Below, in pieces: positions 34,947 through 46,900 of a DNA stretch of 64,000 bases. A model generated the notes under the pieces. It had not been told where the DNA came from, ran no database searches, and worked only from the letters and a program-made list of their open reading frames with translations. Both the position numbers and the translations under genes were made by a program. Source of the stretch: an uncultured Victivallaceae bacterium (lineage in GTDB: Bacteria; Verrucomicrobiota; Lentisphaeria; Victivallales; Victivallaceae); assembly GCA_944389925.1 (NCBI GenBank), contig CALXOD010000051.1, positions 142,135 to 206,134 on the forward strand, in the 5' to 3' direction. The stretch's first letter is position 1. Each line of letters starts with the position of its first letter.

Positions 34947-37900
34947 TCAGCAGGCCAGGAATTCCTCCAACGCCTGACCGGCTTCTCCATCGAACCGGGC
35001 ATTGAACGCTGCAGCGCGATCCGCCAGCGCAGCGAACAATCCAGCCGCCGGGCTCGGGGTATTGCCGACAAACGAAGTGTATTTCGGCTTTGCTGTACCA
35101 CGGCACTGATCGGCCAGGAACTGCTGTTCCGTAGCATAGGTACTGTAGATGGTCTTGGCCGTCACGGTACCGGTGTTGGTCAACACGCTCGAATCCATCC
35201 GGAAATCCTTGCTGATCGACACGGTTCCATTATTGAAAATGTTGGCCCCATGCAGAGTCAGAGTATTCTTGACCGTCATCTTGCCGTAGTTGCTCACCGA
35301 GCCAGTGATGTCAGCATTCGTTGCGGTGAAGCTCGAGCCGGCAGTATTGATAACGCCGCCAAGCATCTTCGCCAATCCGGAAGCACTGAATGTTCCTTCA
35401 TTCCGGAACTCGCCATAAACCTGCAGCTCCTTGACCGACATCTTGCCGATCTTGTTGGTCAAACTGGCGTCGCTCACAGCACTATTGCCAATCGTAACCT
35501 GAGCCGAAGTCGCGTTGAATGTTCCTTCATTCTGGAAATCAGCCGTCGACTGAGCACCCGACTGACCGGCAACGTTCACGGAGGTACCACGCACCGTAAC
35601 AATACCGCTATTGGTAATCGTTTCAGCACTCAGGCTACCGCCGGCCGTCAATGTACCGTAGTTTACCAGCTGTTCGCCAACCGTCACCTGACCGGATTCA
35701 GCCACCTTGGAGTTGCTATTCACCGTCATCGTTCCGGCACGATTGGTCAAGCTTCCACCGACTTCCAACCGTCCAGTGTCAGCCACGCCGCTCACCGGAG
35801 TAATCGTCAGAGTCGCCTTCACCGTACTGCCGGTATTCCAGCCGTTGATCCAATCACCACCGACCGTCGCACCGACTGCCGTCAGAGAACCGGCAAGGTT
35901 TTCCACATTGCCGTCAACCGCCAGCATCCCGGTAGGTACATCTACGACAATGCCCTTCAGGCGGATCGTACCACTGACTCCCTTGTTGGCGGAGTTGATC
36001 GAACCATTGATCAACTCTCCGTTACCGGCTATCGGAGCGCCACCACTGTCACGTCCCGTCAGCGACAGATTGCCATCAGAAATCACAGTCATAACACCGT
36101 TGATCTTGACGCCCAGCGCCGTCAGCGACAGAGATTTATGATTCGTCACGTTACCGGACTCAGCCCCTGCTCCATCCACGTCGGCGAGCTCAAGACCACC
36201 AGCACTGATCGTCTTGGTATTGAGCAGGTTACCGCCACCAAGGTGGATTCCGCCATCCGCATTGCCCCAGACCACCAGCACCTGACTGTTGGCAGCATCC
36301 CGAATAGTGGTGTAGACCGCCTTGACCGTCAGCGTACCGGAGTTGGTAAGATCAGCAGCTCCACTCATCGTCACTTCCGTGGCGGACACCGATCCGGTGT
36401 TGGTGAAACTGCCTTCGGCCAATGTAATCTGCCCGCTTCCAGTCGTCAGGAAATCCTTACCTCCGCCAACCTTGTTAAAGGTCACCCCTGTACCTTTGGC
36501 TGTAATCGTGCCGTTATTGACGATGGAGCCGGTACGCGACCCGTCGGGCAGCAGAGTTCCCGCGCCATTCATCGTCACCGAACCGACACGGATCGATTTC
36601 CCCTTGGCGTTATAGAGGCTGCCTTCTTCTATCAGCAGTTCGCCGTTGGACACCAGTGTCGCATTCTGACCGCCCTCCACCCGGTTCACCACAGCCAGAC
36701 CATTCAGGGCCAGAGTTGCTTCATTGTTCAAATCTCCGGTCAGAAGCGTCAGGGAACCGGCGGTAAACGAGCCCTTCAAATTCGCCATCGAGCCATATAC
36801 CGACACGCTGCCGTCACCACCGATCGCCACCTTCTGCACGCTGCCGGAGGTCACCAGTTTACTGGCTGCGGTAATATTCATCGTACCGCTGTTAACCAGT
36901 TCTCCGCCGCTGACATAGTTCGGCGCACCGCTGGTGCTGTCGAAGACACCGTTAATCTCCAGTCCGGTTGCCCGAACCGTCTTGCCGGCATTGTTGGTGA
37001 AGTTGCCGTTCAGGGCAATCGTCCCTTCGGAAAGCTTCCACAAGCCACCGGAGATCGTCACCATGGTCGAAGAAATCGTCATCGAACCATTGTTGATGAT
37101 GTCGCCGGTCGCAGCCGCACCATCCATAACAATCGAACCGGCTTTCATGGTACCGTTGTTATTAAGCGTTCCTTTTCCCTGGATTTCCAGCTGCCCACCG
37201 GAAACTGCTTCCACCGATTTCGCCTTCGTCGCCGTATCAGTCACAATCCGATATACCGGTGAAACGGTCAGCGTGCCGTAATTCAGCAGATTACCGTCCA
37301 CCAAGGTAATATCCCCGGCAGTCAGGGATTTGCCCTTATTGTTTTCCAGATTGCCGGAACCGGTAATTTCTATCGTACCGTACGACGTATAACTTTCGAT
37401 GGTATGTGCCGGATCACTGGTATCCTTCACACGTTTGATACCGCTGATCGTTCCGTAGTTCTTCAGAGAGCCAACCGTAATCCGTTCCATCTGTCCACCG
37501 ACGGACTGATAACCGTCATGGAGTGTCAGAGAGGTTCCGAGATACAGGACCGCCTTGTTGTACAGCTCTCCATACAGAACGATGTTTTCCGCCGACAGCT
37601 TTCCTCCCATATTCGAGATGGATCCAAAGGAATTGGAGTCAGCTTCGATCGACGTTGCCGACAACGTGCCGTAATTCAGGATGGACGCACCGCCGGTAAG
37701 CTCGATCGCATTCACGAAATTCTTGGTATCGAAGCCTTCCTTCATCGTTCCCCGGTTTTCCAGCATACCGCCGTTGACCGTAACCGCATCCACCTTGATC
37801 GTACCCTTATTGTAAAGGGTACCATCCACGTCAATGCCGCGCACCGTCAAAGTACCGGCTTCATTGCTGATACGGCTGTTCGCCAGACCACTGAAGTCAA

Positions 37901-40900
37901 TGGTGCCATCCACCGTCAACTTGCTGCGGTTGATCAGCGTTGCACCGGTACCCGGCAAGACGGCTTCGCCCTGCGAATTCTGCTCGATGTTGCCGGAAAC
38001 CGTCATGGTAGCTTTGTTGGTGATCGTACCGAACTGAACCACCATGCCGCCTGTAACCGTCATCGTGCCGGAGAGATGCTCCAGCTGACTCCAATCCAGC
38101 AACATCACCTGCCCTGCGGTCAGGGTCTTTCTGTTGGAAATCAACGAAGAGACGTTCAATACCTGTACATCCCCAAGCGTTGCATCCGTATAACGCAGAT
38201 CCGCATCCTCTGCCGTCAAGGTTCCGCTGACAGTCAGAGTCCCCTTATTGACCAGTTCAGCTTTGCCGATCAGGGCGGTATTGCTCATCAAACCGTTGAG
38301 AATCCCTTCGGCGAACTGGACATTCACCGTCTCTCCCTGTTCATTTTCGTAGGACAGACCGTTCAACAGATATTCTCCATAAAGCGTACCGCCGCTGGAG
38401 AGCGTGACCGCCTGCGCTTCGAAAGTACCGCTGTTGGTGAATACCCCACCCTTCATATTCAACGTGCCGCCGACTACCATCTTGCCGGACAACAGATTGA
38501 ACGCACCGGACGAGAGCACCGTAAAGGTTCCGTTTCCGAGATCCGTCAACGCCCCCGTACCCGCATCGCTCGAAATACTGCCGTTGTTGTCGTAAGCCAC
38601 ATTATAGTCGAGCGTTACATCACCAGCGACATTGACCAGTGTAGCCTTGCTGCTCAGAGCACCAGCGTCGATCGAAGCAACCTGGAAGTTCCCCTTGAGG
38701 AAATTCAACGTTCCGGCGATATCTACCGCACCGAGATCGCTGATCACACCGCTCTTATTAGAGGCGGACAGTTGCAGCTCGCCAAACGTTCCCGTGGCAT
38801 CCGACACAAATCCGGAAGCCTGAATCATCCCGGAAGCCGTCAATGCGATGTTCATCAGTCTGCCCTTCGCATCATAAACTTCCAGCACTCGGGCCTGGTC
38901 AAGAAGCATCAGATTGCCACTGACGCTCACCGATCCGCCAAGGCTGATCTCAGCATTGCCGAGACTATCCACCGTCACATTCCGGAAACTCTTCAGGCCA
39001 CCCAGATAGACCATGCCACCGGCCGTCAGATCCAAATCTTTGCTGGAACCGGAGAACGTACCATTGCCGGAGACATAACGCCCGGTAACCATATCAATGG
39101 TGCCGCCGATCACCAGGTCCCCATCGCTGTGCAGGGCCAGACTGGATCCCACGGCACTGGTCAGTTTAATGGTTCCGTTCAAAGTCAAGTCATGCGCCCA
39201 GTTCAGACTGGAGGTCAAGGTCACCGTACCGCCAAATTCCAACGCGCCGTCGAAATTCTGCAACAAGTCCTGATTGACGGTAATCGTCCCATAAAGAGCG
39301 ACTGTACCGGCATTGCTGATAGTCTGATTCAGCATGCAGCTCAGTTTTCCGCCCGTCACGAACTTAAGTTTGGCGCCGTCTTCCACCGTAATCTGGCTGA
39401 AGGCATTGTCCGACAAGGTAATGTTGTTACGACCGAAATCAAAGCTCAGTTCACCACCGTTTTTCACCACCAGAGCCAGCGCCGGAGCGGCACCGGGCTG
39501 TGTACCGGCTTCCCGGAAGTACGGGAGAGACTTCAGGCGGAAAACATTGCCCATACCACTCACGGTCAAATTCTGCAGATTTTCATCCAGGAACACCTGA
39601 CCGGTGCCATTCCCAACAGTGGCATATCCAGTCAATTCCACGTTCTGCGCCAGAAATTCGATCGCGCTGGTCTTACCGGCTTCCAGAATCACGTTGCCAA
39701 CAGAAACCGTGGCATCGCCAACCGATCCAAGGAGGATACTCCCTGCCGCTGTAACTTTGCCACTGTCCTCGGCCGTACCATCACCGAAAATACGTTCGTG
39801 TACCAGCAGATCTCCACGCGGTCCATTGCTGACAGCGTTGATCTTCAAGGTCACATTACGACCGATTTCCAGCGACTTAAGCGCCAGATTGCCGGAGAAG
39901 GTCTTCGCACCGCCGCTCAGTGCCAGATGATCATAGTCGATGGCGTTCCCCAGATAATCCGTGTTGATCACTGTCTGCGCCTTTTCTGCACTGTAAACGA
40001 CCCGGGTCTCCGTACCATCCAGCAGGACACCGAGCTTACTATAGTTTGTGGTAGCCAATTCAAGGTTGCCGCCATCCATGACCACAACCCGACCGGCCAG
40101 AACCACGTTCGCAGCTACGGTAAACCAGCCCCCGTCTTTTACCACAATACTGCTGCGCGAAGCCTCAGACAACCAAGTCGGTCCCAGCGTCCAGTCTGCA
40201 ACCAGAGTCCCCTTTTCTGTAAACTCTGCACTGACAGCCTGGAAAGTCTGACCATATCCGGTCATTTCACTGGTCGGCCGCTGGAAATCCGTCGCGGTAT
40301 AAGCGTCTTTACCCGCGCCGAAATACGTCGTGTAATAGATCACTTCTCCGGTAGAGGAAACCACGCTCCGGGTCACCAGCTGGTTGATCACTCGATCTCC
40401 ATGCGTAATGTTTACCGAAGAACCGTCCCCGATAAAGATGAACCGGGTATCCGCAGCATTCAAAACGCCATCGGATTCCAGCAGATACATACCATTGGAA
40501 CTGACCCACTGGGACTGCGTCAGGGCATTCCCCTTGAGATCGCCCTGAACGAAGTATAAATGCCGTTCCTGCTTTTCAAACGCCCCCACCGTCTTTCGGA
40601 CATCAGTTTCATTCTGCCCGTCAAACATTTCCAACTGAGTTTGGTCCAGTTCGCCGGCGGACTGTGCCCGCTGCAGGAAGGTGCTCAAACCGGCGCCGTC
40701 ATAGACGTAAACCGTCATCTGTTTGCCACCGTTGAAGGCCAGCTTGGTATCCAGCAACTGTGAATATCCTGCCATGGTACCGGAAAAACGCGCCCAATCG
40801 CCACCATTTGCCGCGGCATTGAGATAGTAATTGCCGTTGGCATCGGTGGAACCGCCAGGCAGAATTTCCCGACCGCCGGTGCGGGACAATTTGCCGAACA

Positions 40901-43900
40901 GGTTATTCGCCGAATTCCCAAGGCTGCTCGTGTCATTGTACAGGAAAACATCGTCATGAATTCCAGACGAAAGTGACAAGGCTCCGACAAAGTTCTGGGC
41001 AATCAACGAATTATTCGCCAGCAGATTGCCGGATACCATATAAATCCCGCCACCATTCCAGACCTGACCGGATGCCGCACTTCCCGACAACGTCCAGCTG
41101 GACTGGTTGTTCGCGACCGTAACGAAATCCAACTTCACCTGATCAATGGAGTCGAAATAGACCCCACCGCCGGCATTGGTTGCCGTATTGTTGGCCACTG
41201 TCGAGTTATACATGGTCAACGAACCGGTTTTCTGATAAATCCCGCCGCCATGACCGCCGGATTTGTTGTTACCTATCGTGGTATACTGGAAATTGGAATT
41301 CCCACTTTCCACATATACACCACCGCCACTGCCGCCCTGGCCACTGTTCGTCCGCGCGATATTGCCGATAATCGACACATTCGTCGCATTGAGCACCAGA
41401 CCACCGTTGTCGTACCCCTTGGCGTAGATCCCGCCACCCAGCTGGGCCACACATCCGGTGACAACCACATCGGTCAAGCTCAACATGCCGCGTTCCGAGT
41501 AGATCCCGCCGCCAAAACCACCACTTCCCGCCTGGGAATCAGAAATTTCCACATTCTCCAGCGTCAGATTCGCCACCGAGTAAATGGCGCCACCGCTGTT
41601 GAATGCCGCCAGACCACCGTTATTGGCACGGCCGCCACTGAGCGACAAGTTATACAAATTGACATCCAGCAACCGGTCTTCCGTACTCTTGATGTAGAAA
41701 ATCCGGGAGTTCGCATTCGATGCCATCTTCAAGTTAACCATACCCGGCACCGGAGCATCCGATTCAGGCAGGAAGTTACCATTGATGGTGATGTTGCGCA
41801 CAATCGACAATTCGCCCTGCAGCATAATAATCAACTGCCCCTGACTGTTCAGTTCACCGGAAACCGTACTGCCGTCAGCGCGCTTGGATCCATTGATCGC
41901 CCAGCCCGACTTGAATACCACTGTCGTACCGTCATCCGCCAGATACAGAGCTTCCCGCAATGTCAGATCCGGCGATTCCCACAACGGCAGGTTGTTGGCA
42001 AAATCAAATCCGGTCCGATGATCCAAACTGTCTTTGCCCGATCCAACTACCAGCAGACTGATTGTTTCAAATGCACCAATATTAGTGGTATCGGTCACGT
42101 TTCCATTACCGTCTGTCAGACGGCTGACACCACGCTGGTCGGTGGCAAACGACCGGAATCCCAAGGCGGACAACGAGTCCAGATATTCCGTCGTCAGAAT
42201 CCCGCCTTCCAGCGCGGAACTGCCGCCCAATACCCGATACGTCATCGTTTTTCCACCGTTGTAATCCATCGTGACTTCCAGCCGCAGATCGCTGATCCGG
42301 CCGAAATTCGTCTGAGAATAATCCAAATTCCCATCCGAATCGGTCGTGATTTCGCCTGTAACGTTGTAAAGCGAAGAATCATCCCAGTCAAATCCACCGG
42401 CCAGAGCGCCGTTGAAAGCACCGATCACATTGTGCGTGGCATCAAAACTTGTCGCCATCCGCACCACATCGGAACCAACGTACACATCCCGCAATCCCAC
42501 TCTGGGTTTGCTGCTGGCTATCTTCCCGGAATTTCCAGCTACCAGCGTATTGGCCATATACAGCGAACTGCCCTGAGCGGAATAGAGTGCCGCCATATCA
42601 TATCCCGGCGCCTGATTGTCCGCACCTTTGAGGATCGTCTGATTGTTGAAAATCGTATTATTGTAGCTGTAGAGAACACCACCGGACTTCGAATTCACCA
42701 CCACACCAACACCGGTATCAGACCCGGCATTGTAGATGGCACCACCTTTACCGATGGAAGCCAGAGCAGTACTGTTCGCAATATTTTCCGCAATTGTGCT
42801 GTTGGCGATCTTCAGCACTGCACCGGTGGTATTGTAAATCCCGCCGCCGGCCACCCCCTGGGCACCTTCGTAGGTACTTCCCCACACCGCCGTGTTATAG
42901 GAAATATTCGACCGTTCCACCACCATGTAACCGGCATTGAAGAGCCCGCCACCGGCGCCCGCCAGATTCCGGGGAACATAATTCTGACTGGCATTGGCGG
43001 TCACTGTATTGTGGTCAATCGTACAGTCATAGAGGTAAGCCATCCCCTGATAACCGTTAAACAGCCCACCGCCGTAACCGGAATTTACCTTGCTCGAATT
43101 CGTCAAGGCATTCGCGGCACTGTTTTCGGTCAGCCGGACGTTATTCAAGGTCAAAATACCGTTGTTCCAAATCCCGCCACCGTTTTCCATGTCGTTTTCT
43201 GCGGCATAGTAGACATCCTGAGCGGCCTTGCCCCCGGTAATCGTCAGATTGTTCAATACAACCGCATGGGAACTGCCGAACGTAAACACCCGTTCGCTGC
43301 CGTTACCTTTGATAACGATCCGGTCATCAGCATCTTGAGCGCGATAGCTCAGACCGTACATATCCCCGATCACCAGATCCTTGCTGTTCCCATTGCTGAA
43401 CCAGCCGCGGGCCACATAAATCTGCCCCTCCGTCAAATTGATCGTATTATCCTGCCCTGCGGCAAAGACGTCGGCATCAAATCCAATGGTCCCGGTTGTG
43501 GAAATCCGCAACGGATTTCCTTTGGCATCCCGCAACAGGTTCCCCTGATAATCCATCAGATATCCGAAAGAAGCCGGATTGTCTGCTGCCCCGGCATTTA
43601 CGGTATAAATATTCTGAGCTGCTTGGGAAACTGCATCCTGCACCGTTCCCGACACTGCCTGGATAGTCGCCTTGATTCCGCTCACCAGACTGGAAACAAG
43701 AACCGCATTATCCAAGACTTCTCCGCCGGTCACAAACCGATATCCCAGAGGTGTCCCGGACGAGCTGGTAACCAGGTAGAGGTCTACACCGGTATAGTAC
43801 CGGTTATAGTTTTCCAGCAGCTGATTGACCATCTGGAAATAATCCGTGTCGCCAGTGGTCAGATAAGACTCCAGAGCGTTGTTGGCCAGCTTCAACAATC

Positions 43901-46900
43901 CACTGCGGGAATCCACCCAATAAGTGGCCTCACGCAGGGTCAGCCCACTCCCACCGTAAGCCGCATCCAGATAGTGGCCGTTGGCATCAGAGGTATACTT
44001 AATCTTTGAATCATCGCCCTTGCTGCTGACTTCCAGATAGAAGATCGGCTCAAAAGCACCGATGGACGCCTTGGTTTTAGTCCCCTGCACCCATTTGTTT
44101 TTGGCACTGTCCCAGACCCAGGCCTTGGGATCCACCCGCAGATTCCCACGCTGGTCATACTTCACGCCGGATGCGGCCACCACATTATAAACCCAGCTCG
44201 CTTCACTGATAATAGCCAGCGACTGTGTCCGATAATTAGCGTGATAACCCAATTCAGTGTCCAGATAAACATTCTTCTGGATAGCCGTGGATTCCTGTTC
44301 GGTCGCAGCAATCAATTTATGACCGTTTACCCAGCCCGAACCATTCGTCTGCGTAGCAGAGAGGGTCAACGCATTGTTGGTCCGACCGTCGGACCGGATA
44401 CTGCGTTCCCACACTGCGGCATCCTTGTAATAATGGCTGTACAGGTTGTTCGACGTGGAGAAATTCACATCGATAAACTTGTTCGTACCACCGGCATCCG
44501 CCAGGAAAATCTGATTGAACTGGTTGTTGGACACCATGCTCTGGTCAGCAGCACCACCGTTGTAGATAATGGAATTCGAAACGTTCAGCGTGCTCTTCTG
44601 GACAGTATCTCCGGCAATATAAATCGCCGCACCCTTCCCGCGATTGTAAGCCAGCGAACTGAAATTGATCGTCAGCGTACCGGCATGCATATAGATGGCA
44701 CCGCCCAATGCATAACTGCTGCCGTCAAAGCTCCCATTAAACGCCAGCGTGGAACTTTCGATCTTCAAAGTCCCGCGATCCAGATAGATCCCGCCGCCCA
44801 TACCGAACTCGCCGGCGGCACTGTTCACCACGTTCGAGTTGATCCCGCTTCGCTCAATCGAAAGGACATAGCCGGGATTCTGATTGGTAAAATAAATCCC
44901 GCCGCCCTTACCACTCACGGTTCCGGCAACCCAGCGGCCATCGCTGTCCAGGGCCCCTCCCGCCTCATTGTTGGAAATTTCCACATCCGTCAGGTAAACA
45001 TTCTGGGAATTTTCCACATACAAACCACCGCCGAATTCGCCGGCATGGTTATTCAGAATCTGCACGAAATCAATCGTCACATTGCCTTTGTTGTTCACCA
45101 CGGCAATGGCACCACCCCCCACGCCGGCAAAGTTGCCCGAAAGCGAACTTTGAATGTTCACGCCTTTGGTCACCCCGGCTTCCTCTATAACAGTCTGAAT
45201 AGATACAGAGCCGGTAGTGCCCGTGATATACAGAGCGCCGCCACGAAGCATGGCTACGTTTCCAGTAAAATCGCACCATTCAAACGACAGCGCATCCTTC
45301 CCGGAAATATTCCCGTTCGTAAAATAAATACCGCCACCGTTTTCCGCCGCGATATTGCCTGCCACATCCGTACGGTAGAAGTAAATGGTATCAGGCTGCA
45401 ACCCCTTGGCGTCGATGAACACTCCGCCACCGGAGCCGCTTAACGCCTGGTTTCCAGCATATATCTCATAAGAGATATCACCGATGAAGAACTGCGTACG
45501 TCCATTCGCACCAATACTCGACTGGTGGAATTCCAACTGCCCCGTGGAACTGTAAATCCCACCGCCGGCACCAGTGGCGACATTGCCATAACAACGGACC
45601 ATAGACCCCGGGGAACCATCCCGGTCGACCGAGTCTCCAATAAACTGGAATACACCGGCATTATAAATCCCGCCGCCATTCCCAACCCCGATAATCTGAT
45701 CCAATCCTCCTTGCGAAGTCAACGTATAGGAGCCGGCAATATTGGCAATGATTCCGTTTTCCCATTTCAAGAAGTTTCCAGATGTCGTCTTCGTAGTGAA
45801 GAGAAGCGAACCGGAGTTGTAGATCCCGCCTCCGTCCTTGTCCGCCCGGTTCCCGGCCACCAGAACTTCGGTCAACGTGACCCGGCTTTCCCCGGAAATC
45901 AGAATCCCGCCACCGAGGCCTTCCCCGGTAACCGTCCCGATCTGACCGCCGGCAACACGAGGCCGCACTGCCGCATGTCCACCAGTAACTTGAAGATTTT
46001 TCAGCTCCACGCCGACCAGCTCGTTCTTGGTCACCACTTTCTCTGTGACAGTCTCAATATCAGAGTAGGTCGTAATGGTCCCGGGTTCCGTTTCAGTAGA
46101 AGCAGTAATAATAGTCGTCGTGACTGTAGTCGTCGTCACCGTAGTCGTCGTCACCAACGTATTGCCGAAATCGTCTGTCGTGGTGGTGGTCATGGTTTTT
46201 GTAGTGACCTGCGGCTCGCTGACAGTGGTACCTGCCTCCAGATTATCTGTATTCGGCGTCACCACCGGGGTTGTCTGAGTCGTGGAAGTGGTAGTATCAC
46301 TGGAAACCAGCACGCCTTCCACTACATCCGCCACAGCATTGATCGTAATGGCCCGCAAGCCCATCGTCACATCGCCGAGCAACTCAGTCCCGGCTGTAAT
46401 CTTGTCTCCGGATTGATAAATATAGGTACCGGCATAGATATAATTGGAGGTGCACGCTTCACCTTTTTCAAACAAAAGCGTCCCTTCCGGCAGTTCAGAT
46501 CCGGTCCCGATGGTTGCGTTTTTAGCAATTGTAAAGCCTCGGGCCACCTGGAACGACTCGCCCGCCCCCAGAACCCGGTTTGCCTGGATCACCGCCCCGT
46601 TGCCGAGCTGGGAGCCGCGGCCCAAAGTAACAAAGTCAGTAGCAGACCCCTTGATCACGGAATTTTTGGCCAGTGACGATCCATCTGCCAGGATCGTTGT
46701 ACCGGTTACAACAAAAGTTCCCGCCTCAATGGTCATATCACTATCAAGGTAGGTCTGGAAATCCTGCCCGTTCAAGGTACCGGTAATATAACTGCCGGCC
46801 TTCAGCACAGTCCCTGAGCTCAAAACCGTATCCGTCGTCATCTGAGTCCCGGTCACAGTCACCAACTTCGTGCCGCTCTGGAACTGATAAACATCACTGC

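Noticed and set aside
34947..35060. Autotransporter beta-barrel at the C-terminus of the giant protein
   Set aside because: The end is a short helical tail, without amphipathic strands or a terminal aromatic residue.
46060..46210. CRISPR-like short repeats in the Thr-rich region
   Set aside because: Repeats are in-frame codon repeats without regular spacers; no cas genes.
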